Below, in pieces: positions 1 through 12,330 of a stretch of 64,000 nt of DNA; position 1 is the stretch's first letter, and every line of letters begins with the position of its first letter. The stretch is taken from positions 273,501 through 337,500 of the forward strand of contig JAJGOT010000201.1 in NCBI GenBank assembly GCA_022457155.1. The letters run 5' to 3'. Source of the stretch: Cladopsammia gracilis (taxonomy: Eukaryota > Cnidaria > Anthozoa > Scleractinia > Dendrophylliidae). The notes beneath the pieces were generated by a model. The model was given only the letters and a program-made list of their open reading frames with translations, searched no databases and had not been told where the DNA came from. The position numbers were made by a program, and so were the translations under genes.

Positions 1-230
1 GAGGCAAAAAAATGGCGGGAGGGGTGGGAGTGTTCGATTGACCGGAAGTGACCTTAAAGGTGAAACTGGAAGTGGTTGTCTCAAACAACCAGGATGTGTC
101 GAGGGTCCCAGATCTCGCTCGGGGATGGCTCGGATTTGTTCGAGAATTGTTCGGGATTCCGCTCGCTGGGTGAGTCCCAGATCCCGCTCGGCCAAAGGGA
201 GGAAACATAACACACACACAAAAATGTCTT

Positions 231-236
231 TTTATT
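231..236 (-). terminator. Poly(A) signal of left PolB-A
   Basis: AATAAA on the minus strand, about 240 bases past the PolB-A stop codon at 476. The same signal lies at 62396-62401 after the right copy, so it is conserved between arms. Confidence 0.5.
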
Positions 237-271
237 AACAACGTAACGAAAAACAAACTAGTTTTACAAGC

Positions 272-398
272 GGGGACATTGGTTCCATCCCCGAATGGAA
301 GAACGCCCCTGACATGCGAAGAAAAAAACAAAGCAACAACAAAAAGCTAGTTGACAAACGGGGACATGGGTTCCATCCCCGATTGGGAGAACGCCCCT
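272..398 (-). repeat. Doubled 39-bp motif, left arm end
   Basis: Two near-identical 39-bp copies (272-310 and 360-398) lie between the PolB-A stop and its poly(A) signal. Each begins GGGGACAT, ends ACGCCCCT and has a short internal dyad around ATCCCCGA. Both copies recur in the right arm at 62239-62277 and 62326-62364. Their role is unknown. A subterminal binding site or a structured 3' UTR element is possible. Confidence 0.7.
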
Positions 399-475
399 TT
401 GATAGTTCGTCGGGTCAAAAGTCACGTTGCCCTGGGTTCGCGTCCGGGTTTTTCTTCGCGGGTTTTTCTTCTTTT

Positions 476-2048
476 TTAATCGGTGACATCCTCGTCGGGT
501 GGAAGCCAACTGTAGCCGTAAGGGAGAGTCTTGAAAGTGAATTCGTCGCCGATGACGCGTTTGTCGTAGATCACCCCCCATCGTTTGTCCCTGCGAACGG
601 TGGTCAACGTCTCGGTGTCCTTGTCTCTCTGGATGAAATGGGGGTTGGGTACGTTGACGGTGCGCGGCTTTGGGATAAGCGATCGCAGTTCGAGGAACGG
701 GGTGTCTTTCATGGCTTGAAAATGAAGATGCTGTTTACCGCGCATGTTCAAGGTGAACCCGCGAATTTTCTCTTCCGTCTTTCCCAAACGTGTCTTGTAG
801 GCATAGGTTTTCGAGATGCAGGATAAGAATTCGACGATGACGTCGACGATGGAAATTGCCCAGGGAATCTCGGGTTCGCCGGATTTTCATTTGAAGACCA
901 CGGAATCCGTGTCGAAATACAGGGCATTGTCTTCTACGCGATACAGGTGATGGTAGAGGCGTAACCGGGCCCAACAGGTGGTGAATGCGGCCACGAAGAC
1001 GTTGGTGGTTTGACCGCTGGGGACGTCGTCGTCGATTTTGTTGTAGGAGATCTCGAGGCAATCGTCGTTCATGACGCGGAGATCGTGGATGACGATCCTT
1101 TCATGAATTCGTGCAGCTTGGCAGGCACGGTGATTTGCTCGATCTTCCGTTTGTTTTCCCGTTCGCCGAATTTTCCCCAGAAGGAATTGAGGGCAAGCTT
1201 GCTGGTGGCTTTTCCCCCTTGTTGGATTTCATGTTGGCCCGATTGAGGCGGATCCTTTCCCGCCCCCAATAATCGTTCAAGAAGAACGTTTGTTGCTCGG
1301 GTGTTTTGAGAGTGCCGTCGGCATTCGACGGCCACCCGGAGGCTTCCGTTTTTCCTTTCAGCCACACGTTGACGTAGTCCTCGAACAGCCCGGTACGACG
1401 TTGCGCGGGGAGAAAGTGGTACACTTCGTGAATTTGAAGAATGCGGTACCCCTTTTCCACGGCTTTGACGAGTTCGGGGATGCACCACGTCCCTCGGATG
1501 CTGCGTTGACTTGCCGTGTGTTCGCACACCCAGGTTCGCTCGATCATGCGCTTGGGAATCTCTTCTTCCACGCAGGCTCGACACAAGGGAAACGTGATTT
1601 TCCCTTTGCAACGGTACAGCAACACGGGATGAAACAACCCCTCGGGAGGTAAGACGGTGCAGTCGGCGATGCCAAAGTATTGGGAGATGTCTTGTACCGG
1701 CTTGGTGACGATGACGGGGTGTCCGAAGGGGTATGGGTCGTATTTGTTGACGGTGGGGTACAGTGACGTCACATCCACGTACCGAATTTCTTCCCCTTGC
1801 GTTTCGTCGATCTCATCCCATAGTCGTACGGCATTGGTGCGGCCCCCGAAGAACGCGTCGCGCGGGTTCAGCGAAGGGACGGTGAACGGACGCGACTCGA
1901 GAAAGGCGGCAACGTCGGGTCGTTGACGCAACTGCTCCCACTGACATTCCCAGATGACGACCACGCGGTAGCCGCCTGCTTCCAATTGCCGCTGTTTTTG
2001 AACCGTGGCTTCGTGCATTTCCCACTTGGTGCCATCGGGGTGGAGACG
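476..2048 (-). pseudogene. PolB-A DNA polymerase, C-terminal half (left copy)
   Basis: This is the palm and thumb half of a family-B DNA polymerase of the protein-primed/viral-organellar type (DNA_pol_B_2). Read on the minus strand, 2018-1101 holds the end of a Vsr-like nuclease domain (WECQW) and the Pol A motif DVTSLYP near 1752-1775. A GKT/S-type Pol B region follows near 1200 but in a shifted frame. The Pol C motif YFDTDS lies near 905-925, followed by a TGA at 887-889. The C-terminus with KRVIGDEFTFKTLPYGY lies at 787-476. At least two frameshifts and one stop make it a pseudogene. The reading continues upstream across the BEL insertion at 9622. Confidence 0.88.
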
Positions 2049-2053
2049 AGTGG

Positions 2054-3385
2054 TGTTCGCGCCGAAACCCGTTCACGTGACATTGTTGTGCTACATGCGA
2101 TCGAGACTGACCTTTGTATCTTGTCTTTTCGCTGCTCGAAGCTCGAATTTCGTGTAGCTCACGTTGTAATGTAATGTAATGTAAATCTTTATTTAAACAC
2201 GGAGAATCATCAGTTAAGTTAATAATTAAAAATTAAAACTAGTACAACTGCTTTACATGATTGCCGTGTGGGAATCCGATATCTCAGATACTTTCTTAAT
2301 ACCCGGTTTAAACTGCCCAATAGAACAAACGCTTTTTAAATCTTGGGGCAAGTTGTTCCACAAACAGGCACCGCTGTAGCAAAAACTTCGTTTTAGTTAA
2401 TTAGTATTTGGCTTGGGCAGCGAAAGCTTTCCTTCAAGATTTCTTAAGTTATAATCATTAACGTGACGTTGAGTGAACAGACATTGAAGATAGTCTGGGG
2501 CAAGTTCATTCAATGTTTTATACATAATTAAAGCTTTCTGCTTTTTACGACGAAGAGACAGCTTCTCCCACTTAAGCATCGCAAGAAGGAGGTTGGAGCT
2601 CGTATCAAAAGGTGATTGAGTAATTACTCTAGCAGCGCGATTTTCTAATTTTTGTAATTTGTCACTCAAACAGCCACTCATACTATCCCAAACCGGGCTG
2701 CAGTAATCAAAATGTGGTAATATTAAAGCATTTGAACTGAATTTGAACTGCAACATCCGTCGGAATAAAAGGTCGTACACGTTTCAATGCACCAATGGCT
2801 GAAGAGACTTTCTTGCTTATCTCGTCAACGTGTTTAGACCAAGAGAGTTGAGCATCAATGGTAAGACCCAGAGATTTAGTATGGTCAACTCTCTTGATCA
2901 TCCTATCATCGATACTTATATTAATCTCCTCACATTGGGCATTCAATCTCTGCCTAGATCCGATTATCATTAGCTCAGTTTTGGCCACATTTAAACTTAA
3001 TTTGTTGGCTCTCAGCCAACAGGTAAGATTGTTAAGTTCAGAAGTCACTGCTAGTTTCAGATCGGCTAGCGTTTTTGCAGATAAAGTTATACTGGTGTCA
3101 TCGGCAAACATTCTCGGCGCAGCAACCCGCATGCAGTTAGGGAGATCGTTAATGTACATCAAGAAAAGCAAGGGAACCAGGATGCTACCCTGCGGTACGC
3201 CACAAGTAACAGTACTGGCAGTTGACAGATTGCCATTTACATTACACCTTTGGGTCCGATTACTTAGGTATGACTGAAACTACTTAGCAGTTGCCTGGTC
3301 AGCACCAAAGTAAGACAATTTAATCGTTAATGTTCACCCGTTTACCGTTTTCGTCGTCTTAAACGCCCGTGAAATACCCGGAACA
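2054..3385 (+). repeat. 5' LTR of BEL element, split by a LINE
   Basis: Bases 2054-2167 match the first 114 bases of the 3' LTR, and about 3329-3385 match its last part. The ~1.16 kb between is a LINE fragment. The undivided LTR is about 188 bp. Confidence 0.9.
2168..3328 (-). mobile_element. 5'-truncated CR1/L2/Jockey-type LINE
   Basis: On the minus strand 3171-2707 encodes the palm end of a non-LTR reverse transcriptase (MFADDTS at the catalytic box), followed by the typical LRANKLSLN stretch. After a frameshift, 2780-2397 encodes the C-terminal LPHFDYCSPVW region. The 3' end is a TACAT-type short tandem tail (about 2168-2185 on the plus strand). The 5' part of the RT and any ORF1 or endonuclease are missing, as expected from incomplete reverse transcription. 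It sits inside the 5' LTR of the BEL element and so is younger than it. The clade is not resolved. Confidence 0.88.
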
Positions 3386-3387
3386 TC

Positions 3388-3399
3388 TGGTAGCAGAGC
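3388..3399 (+). other. Primer binding site (initiator tRNA-Met type)
   Basis: TGGTAGCAGAGC begins two bases after the 5' LTR. Its first 11 bases are complementary to the 3' end of animal initiator tRNA-Met including CCA, the expected minus-strand primer. Confidence 0.7.
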
Positions 3400-3423
3400 G
3401 AGGCTGCCGGTACGTAACTTTGC

Positions 3424-6400
3424 TTGCTTATTTTGATAAATTCTGAGACCGTGTGCGAGATTGAAATGTCAATAGAAGAGCTCGCTCCCGACCACGTGCG
3501 ATATGTGAGTGAAGAAGGAATTCGTGTCGTCGTTGGGCCCAGCCGTCCTAACAACCGGAAAATGGAAAAGGAAAAAGCTAAGAGCAAACTGTCACACCGA
3601 AAGGCAACGGTCACAAGGCACATTAACGTCGCTGAAAACCTGTTAAAGAACCGTGGAAGTCGAAGGAAATTACGTGAACTTTGTGACAAGATCGATCGAT
3701 AAAGCATTAAAGGAACTCGAATCAGCCAGTGAAGACTAGGAATCGCTTCTGGAACTCGAAGAATTGCAGGGTCACCTCGACGGGATGGAAGGTGCGATTG
3801 GAAGAGCGAATGTATGTCTCGAAAACATTGAAATTTCCTTGAGCGAAAGAGAAAACGAGCCGCCTTCTGAGATTGGCAGTGAATACGCGCCTTCGCTCCA
3901 ATTCGAATCGTCCAGCGGCCATAGTTCAACCTCGCGCGCGAGCGAGAATGGAAGACTCGCGCGTGTGATGGATCTGCAAATCGAACAGGCAAAAAAGGAA
4001 GCACAGCAGCGGGTAGAAGAGGAACGTATGCAGGCTGAAAATCTCGAACAAGAAAGGCAATTGCAGGAACACCGTCGTATCCGAGAACTCGAATATCAAG
4101 CCGAAAGATTGCGACTGGAAGCTCAGCTTGGCATTCAGGATAACGAGAAAAGGGACCCAGAGAATATTGAAGACCGTCTGAAGGATTTTGAAGATGTCGA
4201 ACTTGGAACCGCCTACCGTGAAATCAAACCCAAGGTGTTTGTAAATGCTGATAGTCATCAAAACCCAGGTGGTCTTTCGCCTCCGCAAAATGTAAAATTG
4301 CCGTCCCCGGTTAAATCGTCCACGTTGCGCAAGGAGACTTCCCAGACCGATCAAGATCACTGTGACACGGAGGAACGCTTTGATGTTTCATGGATCAAGG
4401 AACTCTCACCTAAGTTGAGTACACCAAAGCGAAAAACAAACGCAGAGTTAAAACCAGCGTTTGTAAAGTCGATACCACGTTTAGAGTTACCGCGGTTTTC
4501 TGGAGATCCGCTTGTGTGGCCTCAGTTCATAGCACTGTTTAAATGTTTAGTTCATGACCAGCCTCTCACCGATACGCAGAGAATGACTTACCTCCAAAGA
4601 GCTTTGGTTGGAAATGCGAAGAAAGCTATTGGAGGAATGCTCAACCATGGCCATCTCTACAAAGCAGCCCTGACAGAACTTGAAGAACAATTTGGAAATG
4701 AGGAAATCGTTGCTGGAGCCTTCATGAAGACCGTGCTTGACCACCCAATCGTTATTGAAGGAGACACCATTCAACTTCGTTCGTTCTGCAACACGCTACA
4801 CAATGCCGTTGCCACGATGAAGAGCTTGGGATACTCACACGATTTAGCGTCTTCAACTAACGCCCGTTCTGCCTTACAGAAATTGCCTGATTCGTTGAAA
4901 GAAAAGTGGGGAGAAAAGAAGGTTAAAATGCATCCCACCATTCCTACATTGGTCGATCTGGATGAATGGTTTCGTGCGAGACTGCAAGCCAAAAACTTAG
5001 TCAGTGAACCATTACCTAGCTTAGGTAAGCCGCCAAAGAATGGGCGTACTGGCAATAGAAGGCCGCCAGAAAGGGATCAACGCATCCAAAACCGTCAAGA
5101 GCAACCTTACTTGTTCTCAACCCTAGCTACAGGTGCTACGACTGGGAATCAGAGCTCATCCGCAGCTAAGACTTGTATGGTATGCGATAAAAAACACGCG
5201 ATTGAGAAGTGTGACAAATTTCTTGCGATGGATGTGAATCAGAGAGCACAGTTAGGCAAAGAAAAGAAGTTGTGCTTTTGCTGCTTTCAGTCAACGGATC
5301 ACCAATCTCGTGACTGTACGCGCGAGAAACGATGTGACATGCAAGGCTGTAACAAATACCACCACCCACTTATCCACGGGGCAGCACCAGTTTTCGTTGG
5401 AACACCACCTTTGAACAGTGCCGCAGTCCTGCTGTTGAACGTCGCGGCACCCGTCTTCGTTGCTACTTCGTCCGTGAATGGGGTTTCCTCCGCAGTCCTA
5501 CTGCAAATCGTCCCGGTATCCATTGTGACCTCTAGAGGCGTTAAAACAAACACATTTGCACTTCTGGACTCCGGCAGCCAAACTTCACTTATTTTAGAGA
5601 ACTTTGCTGACACTATTGGTCTTGTTGGTGAAGATAGCCCTCTACAACTTGGCACAATTAACTCGTCTGGTGAACCAGTACGTTCTAGGAAAGTGTCATT
5701 CCACGTTGGTGTTGTTGAAGGGACAAAGCCAGACGCGCAGATAGCCGTAGACGAAGCTTGGACTGTACCACAGTTGAACCTGCCCCCGCAAAGGGTCACG
5801 CGTAGCATGATGCAAGACTTCCCTCACCTAAAGGATCTGAGTATCCCTGAAGTGGATTCCAAATACGTGACATTTCTGCTCGGGGCAAATGTTTTGGAGG
5901 CGATACTACAGCATGATGTGCGAAGAGGTCGTCCAGGGCAACCGGTTGCGATTCTCACAGCCTTTGGCTGGACCCTTGCTGGCGCAGTCAATTCGGTCGT
6001 GAAACCCGAGCGTCTACATGTCATGCACGTGCACCGTTTCCTGAACGATGAAGAATCATTAAACAAGCAAGTAGAAGACTGGTGGCGAACAGAATCGTTT
6101 GGTACGAAGTATGAAGACGCATCACCCCGTTCTCGCGAAGACAACAGAGCTCTTGAAATGTTAGAGAGAACTGTGAAACATGTGTCGGACGGATATGAAA
6201 TCGGAAGGTTGTGGAAGGAACAGGACGTAACGTTTCCTGACAACCGCCCCATGGCAGAAAAACGACTCGAGTCCACTGAAAGGAAACTAAAGCGTGACAA
6301 GGAACTTGCAAGGAAATACTGTGCCATTATTGACGACTTTGTTGACAAAGGTTACGCGCGAAAGCTTACTCCTGAGGAGGCATCCGTCCCAACCTCGAAG

Positions 6401-8053
6401 CAGTGGTTTCTGCCACACCACCCGGTTCGCAATCCCAACAAGCCAGACAAGGTCTTGATCGTGATGGATGCTGCCGCCAAGCATGACGGAGTATCACTGA
6501 ATGACAAACTTCACATCGGGCCCGACCTCCTGAATAGCTTAGTGGGTGTGCTGTTGCGGTTTAGAGAGCAGCGTGTTGGCCTGGCCGCCGACATCGAAGC
6601 CATTTTTCACCAAGTTCGAATTATAGAAGAGGATCAACCCGTCCTGAGGTTCCTGTGGCGGAACTTAGAACTGCAGCGCCCACCTGATGTGTATTAGATG
6701 CTCGTCGCGATTTTTGGAGCTGCGTCCTCCCCGTGTATGGCAAACTATGTATTGAGAAAGACAGCTCTTGACAATTATGGAGACACTGCATTTTCTACCG
6801 AAACGATCGAAGCCGTAGAGAAGAATTTCTACATGGATGACTTCTTGAAATCCGTACGTGACGAAGCTACTGCAGTGCGAATGTTCCATGAAATGACCTC
6901 TCTCTTGGCTCGCGGCGGTTTCAGGCTGACCAAGTGGATCGGTTCCTCCCGTGAAGTCCTGTCGCAAATCCCCCTCCAAGAGAAAGCAAGCCCGTCAGTC
7001 GATTTGAAGTTTGATGAATTACCAATTGAACGCACACTGGGTTTAAAATGGAAAACTGAAACTGACTGTTTTCGTTTCTCTGTTTGCTCACGCCAAACCC
7101 ATGAGTCAACCAAGCGTGGCGTCCTTAGTCGTATATCAACCGTTTTCGATCCATTGGGAGTGCTAGCTCCATACATGCTACCCGCGAAATCTCTAATCCA
7201 GTCGTAATGGCGTAAAAACAAGGGCTGGGACGAGCCCTTTGATGAGGAAGACCAGAGTACTTGGAACAATAGGCTTGGAGACCTGACGAAGCTAAGTGAA
7301 TTTGAACTGCCCCGTTGTTTCTGTGTTAATGCCTGCCCTGAAGCGTCGATACAACTTCACGTATTCGCCGACGCATCCGAAATGGGATTCGGCGCCGTCT
7401 GCTATGCTAGATACTCACTCCCTGATGGCACGATTAAAGTTTCGTTTGTTATGGCGAGGAACCGCGTTGCACCGTTGAAGCAGATAAGCATACCTCGTCT
7501 AGAGCTTCAAGCTGCTGTCTTGGCCGTAACGTTATGCTGCCTGATCAAGCGTGAGTTGACTGTTACGACTGAAGACACCATCGTTTGGAGTGATTCTAAA
7601 ACTGTGTTGCAGTACATAGCTAATGAAAGCCGACGTTTCAACACGTTCGTGGCTAACCGGGTCTCAGAGATTCACGATGTAACCAACCCCACACAGTGGA
7701 GACATGTCCCCGGTCATTCTAATCCGGCCGACGATTGCAGCCGAGGACTTCGAGTTGCAGACTTGGATCAGCATTGCCGATGGTTTAACGGCCCCGACTT
7801 CTTGTCCAAACCGGAAGAACACTGGCCTCAGAGTACGTTTATTCGACCCCTCTGTGGAAATGACAAGGAAGTGAAGAACACCAAGTGGTCTGGGCGTGCG
7901 TCTGTGAACGATCTAAGAGCGTATTTTCCAGATTCAGACAAGTTCTCCTCTTGGTCAAGATTCCGTCGTGTTGTCGCGTGGATGTGTCGTTTCTCCCAAA
8001 ACTGTAGAAGAAAGGAAGAAGACCGCGTTTTGTCACCTCTAACCACCGCGTAA
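3424..8053 (+). pseudogene. BEL/Pao gag-pol: Gag, protease, RT, RNase H
   Basis: The Gag N-terminus (3424-3702) ends in a stop and is one frame off the main frame that opens at 3764. In the 3764 frame come an acidic coiled-coil region, a DUF1759-type Gag core from about 4470 (PRFSGDPLVWPQF), zinc knuckles from about 5170 (CMVCDKKH, CFCC), an aspartic protease with LLDSGSQTS near 5560, and RT from about 6360 with YMDD near 6830. A Peptidase_A17-type linker (STFDPLG-like) lies near 7140 and RNase H near 7360 (FADASE). The frame is broken by TAG at 6695-6697 and TAA at 7205-7207 and 8051-8053. The first stop lies between otherwise perfect RT motifs, so it is a decay mutation. Confidence 0.93.
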
Positions 8054-9389
8054 CTCCACAACGCAGAGATAATCGCCGTGCGAAGAAGTCAAGTGGACTC
8101 GTTTCATTCAAACTTTGAAGCCTTGAAGTCAAACAAGCGACTACCGGTAAAGAGCAGACTCAGTGCACTCAACCCCTACGTGGACGAAGTTGGATGTTTG
8201 AGAGTAGGTGGTGGTCTTCGCAAAGCGCCTTTTCCTGAAGAGTCACGGCAACCTTTGATATTGGCCCGAAGCACGAAATCACGCGTCTAATAGTAATGTA
8301 CCACCATCTTCGTTTGTACTGTAGTAGTAACAAGCATGTGTTGAACGAGCTAAGGCAGAAGTATTGGATCCTGAAAGGGCTCGCTACAGTTCAGAAGTTT
8401 ACATCTAGTTGTCCCTCATGTCGTAGACTACGAGCGAAACCCGAGCCGCCCGTCATGGCCGATCTGCCCGATTCAAGACTGGGTAATCAACAACCGCCCT
8501 TCGCAAATACCGGAGTTGATTACTTTGGTCCCATGCTTGTGCGCCACGGAAGAAAGACTGAAAAGCGCTACGGAGTGCCTTTTACTTGTCTGACTACTCG
8601 CGCGGTTCATCTTGAAATTGCTCACTCGCTGGACACTGATTCTTCCTTGATAGCTATAAGAAGGATGATAGCCAGACGTGGAAAGCCAGCCCATATTTGG
8701 TCGGACAACGGCACTAACTTTGTTGGAGCTGAGAATGAGCTCCGAGAAGCTATCAAACGCCTGGACAGCGAACGAATCGGCGATCAGCTGTCTGATGATG
8801 GAGTGCAGTGGCACTTCAATCCCCCGTCTTCCCCGCACTTCGGGGAAGACGGGAACGCCTCGTTCAGTCTAAAAGAGCGCTTAAAGCGGTGGCAGGAAAG
8901 CAGTGTGTCAACGACGAAACTTTACTCACATTTATGGCGGAAGTGGAGTCATTGATGAACGGCCGCCCATTGACTCATGTTAGTACTGATTACCGTGACG
9001 AAGAAGCCTTGACACCGAATCACTTCCTGCTTGGACGGAGAAACCCTAATCTCCCGCCAGATGTCGTCGGCGACAAAGACTTGTGCAGTCGTCGGACATG
9101 GAAACATGCACAAGTAATGACCCAGCACTTCTGGAAACGTTGGCTCCGAGAATATCTGCCAGCCTTAACAGAGCGCCGAAAGTGGAGAAACGAAGCCCGT
9201 AATGTCCGTGAAGGAGACCTTGTCCTCGTCGTCGACGAGAAGTCTCCCCGTGGGTATTGGCCATTAGCGCGTGTGCTTAGAGTGTTTCCAGGAGACGATG
9301 GAAGAGTCAGAGCAGCAGAAGTCCGTACCAGGAGTGGTGTTCACACCCGACCTGCAGTTAAACTGTGTTTACTAGAAAGTGCAAAGTAG
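8054..9389 (+). pseudogene. BEL/Pao integrase and C-terminal DUF5641 region
   Basis: The pol frame continues to about 8265 and then shifts by one. From 8296 the integrase shows an HHCC zinc finger (MYHHLR ... CPSCRR) and the DDE core (VDYFGP near 8515, WSDNGTNF near 8700). A second frameshift near 8840 falls in the stretch that should hold the catalytic glutamate. The C-terminal part (to 9389) has LTPNHFLLGR and a WPLARV segment typical of the DUF5641 tail of BEL integrases. It stops about 30 bases before the polypurine tract. The product cannot be made as one protein. Confidence 0.92.
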
Positions 9390-9418
9390 TGTTCGCCGCC
9401 CCGCCCGGCGTCGAACAC

Positions 9419-9428
9419 GGGGGGAGGA
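9419..9428 (+). other. Polypurine tract
   Basis: GGGGGGAGGA lies directly before the 3' LTR, where plus-strand synthesis would be primed. Confidence 0.8.
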
Positions 9429-9616
9429 TGTTCGCGCCGAAACCCGTTCACGTGACATTGTTGTGTTACATGCGATCGAGACTGACCTTTGTATCTTGTC
9501 TTTTCGCTGCTCGAAGCTCGAATTTCGTGTAACTCACGTTGTGAATAAATCGTGTTGAAAATGTTCACTCGTTTACCGTTTTCGTCGTCTTAAACGCCCG
9601 TGAAATACCCGGAACA
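9429..9616 (+). repeat. 3' LTR of BEL element
   Basis: 188 bp, with TG...CA ends and a short TGTTC/GGAACA inverted terminal match. It is identical to the split 5' LTR except for about three transitions, and is followed at once by the AGTGG target duplication. Confidence 0.95.
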
Positions 9617-9621
9617 AGTGG

Positions 9622-12119
9622 TCTTGGTCATACTCCACTTGAAACATATGGGGCATCCGTGCAAATTCACACGGTGCGGGTCGTCTCGTTGAACCCGTCC
9701 AGTTGATAGCGACGGTCACCGACTTGGAGAGTGCGTTCGCCCCCGTTGAACGCGTGCGCAATGACCCCTTAGGTTTGTTGGGAATTCTGCCACTCCAACC
9801 ATTGGTAGGCTTTCAGGGATTGGTGCCCCCTTTTTCCTTTCCATCCGCAGGGGAGTTCCAAGGCCAGGGTGCGGGGACGTAAATGTTTTTTGCGGTAATA
9901 CCGCATGCAGGCCGAGACGATGGTGACGCATTTCTCCATGGGATTGAAATCGGCTTTGGCGGCAAATTCCCGTTGAAAAATTTCGCAGCCGGCTTTGACA
10001 CCTGCACATCCGATTGACAGTAGGCCACCATTTCCTCTTGCAAATTGAATTCGAGATGTTGCACGGTTTTGTACCATTCGTCAAAGTCTTTCGCAGACCC
10101 GGTTTCATGCCCTCGGGGTCGTAATAGTGCGCCTCGGGCCAAAGCCCCACGTACTCTTGATGGGCCTCGGTGTTGAAGAAATGCGGAAAGAAGCCTTTCT
10201 TGCTTTCCGTCAGATTGAACGTGGCGGCAAAGGCGGAGAGGGGGAAGGGAAGGAAACACAGACTGTCTTTGAACGTCAAGCGTCCGGCTCTCAGGCTCAA
10301 GATTTTCGATCCCACGCAAATTTGATCTTTGACGTCGATGCAATTGTCGTAGAGGTACTGGAGGACGAGCATCCCGTCGTAACCTTTGAAATTGTGAAAG
10401 ATCACGATGACTTTCCGCGGTTCGCCCAGCTCCTCCGTTTTGGTCAGCAGCCAATCTTAAAATTACCCGGTGCAATCGCGACCGTAAAACACCAGGGTGG
10501 GCACGGTGTCGAGATGGTCCTCCCCTTTTGCACAGATGAGGATAAGCATGTGCAATCGGTCGTTCTGCGTGCATTCGTAATCCGCAGACACGAAATAGGG
10601 CGATAATCGGGGCCGAGTCTCCTCCTCTTCCTCCTCCTCATTCTCGTTTTCTTCTCCCCTCGAGTCGGGTTTGTTGGCGGCCAGGAAGCGGACGCGTGAC
10701 GCGGGGCTGGTCTAGCGCATTTGGCGGGAGGCGGTCCTGCTGCTGCTTCAACCTCCAGGTCTGGATCGTGCACCGGCTGGATGTAACAACGATGGGTGCT
10801 GACGTCCACATAATCCTTGCAGGTCTTGCAATAATATTCCTCGCACTTGTGGGGACGTGGACGTTTGCGCCAATTTTTCCACCAATCGAGAGATTTGCGG
10901 CAATTCTCGCACGTTTGGAGATTGGCGCAGACGGAGTGTTCCGGGGTGTCGGCCCCTTCTCCGTTGGGAGGAAACACCCGATGATTTTCGTAGCAACGGT
11001 CTCGGTCAAAACAGCGTCGGCAGTCGGGGCAGGGGCGTTGCGTCGGTCGTTGGGGTTTCCTGTCGCCCGAAAGGAACGCCAGGTAATCGCGGCAGTCTTT
11101 CTGTTTGCAGGCCACGCAACGTCGTTTTACGCAGGGATGATGCGCAAAATCATCAGTGTTGTACCCCTTCTCGCACAAGTGGCAATAGTAACTGCGTCCG
11201 AGAATGGCGGTAATGGATTTCAATCCGTAATAATGATCGTCGTCTTTCAAGAGAAACAGGTAATTTCTCGCCTTGTCCAAAGATCACTTGGTAACTCTCA
11301 TCGGCACTGAGGGCTTTGATGTGATAGTCCGGCAACACGATTTGGAATTGACCGAGGGCCCCAACCCGCAAGGCCCTTCGGGAACGCGAGCCAAAGCGTG
11401 CAAGGCTTTGGCCAATCGGGTTTGACCTTTTTCTCCTCTTTTCAAATATTTGAAACTAAGCTCTGGCTTTCTTCGACGCCGGGGTTGTTCGTCGACCCAC
11501 GCTTGCATGGTGATGATAGCCCGAGCGCAGCACAACTCGTCTCGGTTGTGGATTTTGACGACAGACTGTTTCTTTCGAGAAAGGTCAGGATGGGTACCAA
11601 GCCCGGAGTGGCTTCCTTTCGACAACCGCTACCCCGTCCGGGATCCTTCACGGTAGTGATTTGAACTTTCAAACGATCGTCCGCTTTGAACTGTTCGTTG
11701 GAGTTTAATTTCTCCGCCATTTTTTGCAATAGGAGGGTGACCCGCTGACTCTGTTCGCGCAATTACCGCACCGGCACGTGAAACGATTGAAAGGTGTGTA
11801 GAAAGCTGGGATGTTGCATGGTAAACAACACGTGATCGTCGTCGTCTAGGTGGTCGTCCTCCAATTCGCGATCGATCGCCCGACGCAACGCCTGTTCGGG
11901 TTGGTAGCCTACATCGTATTGTGGGGGATGTAAGAGTTCCGTGCGAGCGTGGAGGGCAGCATCGAACACGCAACATCGTAACCCAAACTTTTGTACACGT
12001 CGATCCGTGCCCGGGATGGGTCGTAACTCGAAGAGGTGGCCCCGGTTGTTCTCTTCGGCCTCTTCCATGGCCTCCAACAAGTCGTCATCGTCCATTTCTT
12101 CCTCCTCGCGGTCGGCCAT
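9622..12119 (-). pseudogene. PolB-A DNA polymerase, N-terminal half (left copy)
   Basis: On the minus strand, an ATG at 12119 opens an acidic leader (EEEEMDDDDLLEAMEEAEENN) that stays in frame for 118 codons to a TAA at 11763. In other frames follow a conserved Cys region (ELCCARAI near 11520), then a Cys/His-rich cluster at 11220-10780 (CHLCEKGYN, CVACKQKDC, CENCRK, CKTCKD). The 3'-5' exonuclease follows, with its first motif (YADYEC-type) partly frameshifted near 10590, Exo II NFKGYDG near 10390 and Exo III YCQSDV near 10020. The start of a Vsr-like nuclease domain (DGFNETTRTV near 9700) comes last. The BEL element interrupts it there. Several frameshifts show decay. It is one gene with 476-2048. 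Confidence 0.88.
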
Positions 12120-12330
12120 TTTGAAGGAGGAAAAAAATACTAGACAAAGTGTTCACTGACAAAGAAACTGGCTTTTTGATTTCTTTCGAGGTTGAACAGC
12201 GTTTTTACAGCCACGGCACAAAAAAACGAGTTGGTTAGGTTTCACCCTGCACCCTTTTATTCCCTCGAGGAGAAGGACATTGCATGCTGGGAAGAAACGG
12301 TGTACCCATGGGGATATGGGTATTTTTTTG
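12120..12330 (-). promoter_or_regulatory. PolB-A promoter region (left)
   Basis: Minus-strand order is a near-palindrome TACCCAT-N6-ATGGGTA (12303-12322), CCCAGCATGC, CTCGAGGGAATAAAAGG (TATA-like), then the PolB-A ATG at 12119. The same order recurs before the right PolB-A copy, and in related form before the small acidic gene at 14851. The arrangement suggests a shared regulator or core promoter. This is inference from conservation only. Confidence 0.55.

Larger units (their letters stand above)
2054..9616 (+). mobile_element. BEL/Pao LTR retrotransposon
   Basis: A full-length BEL/Pao element inserted in the Vsr-like region of PolB-A. It starts with TGTTCGCG and ends with CGGAACA. It is flanked by a 5-bp target duplication AGTGG (2049-2053 and 9617-9621), which fits the family. 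It has a primer site at 3388, a polypurine tract at 9419, and Gag, aspartic protease, RT, RNase H, integrase and DUF5641-like parts in canonical BEL order. The two LTRs differ at only about three positions where both are present, all transitions. The coding region nevertheless has several stops and frameshifts, so it is recent but no longer autonomous. Confidence 0.95.

Noticed and set aside
476..12119. PolB-A element as a complete Polinton
   Set aside because: No integrase, capsid or ATPase gene is visible in either arm. Only PolB and a small acidic gene can be supported.
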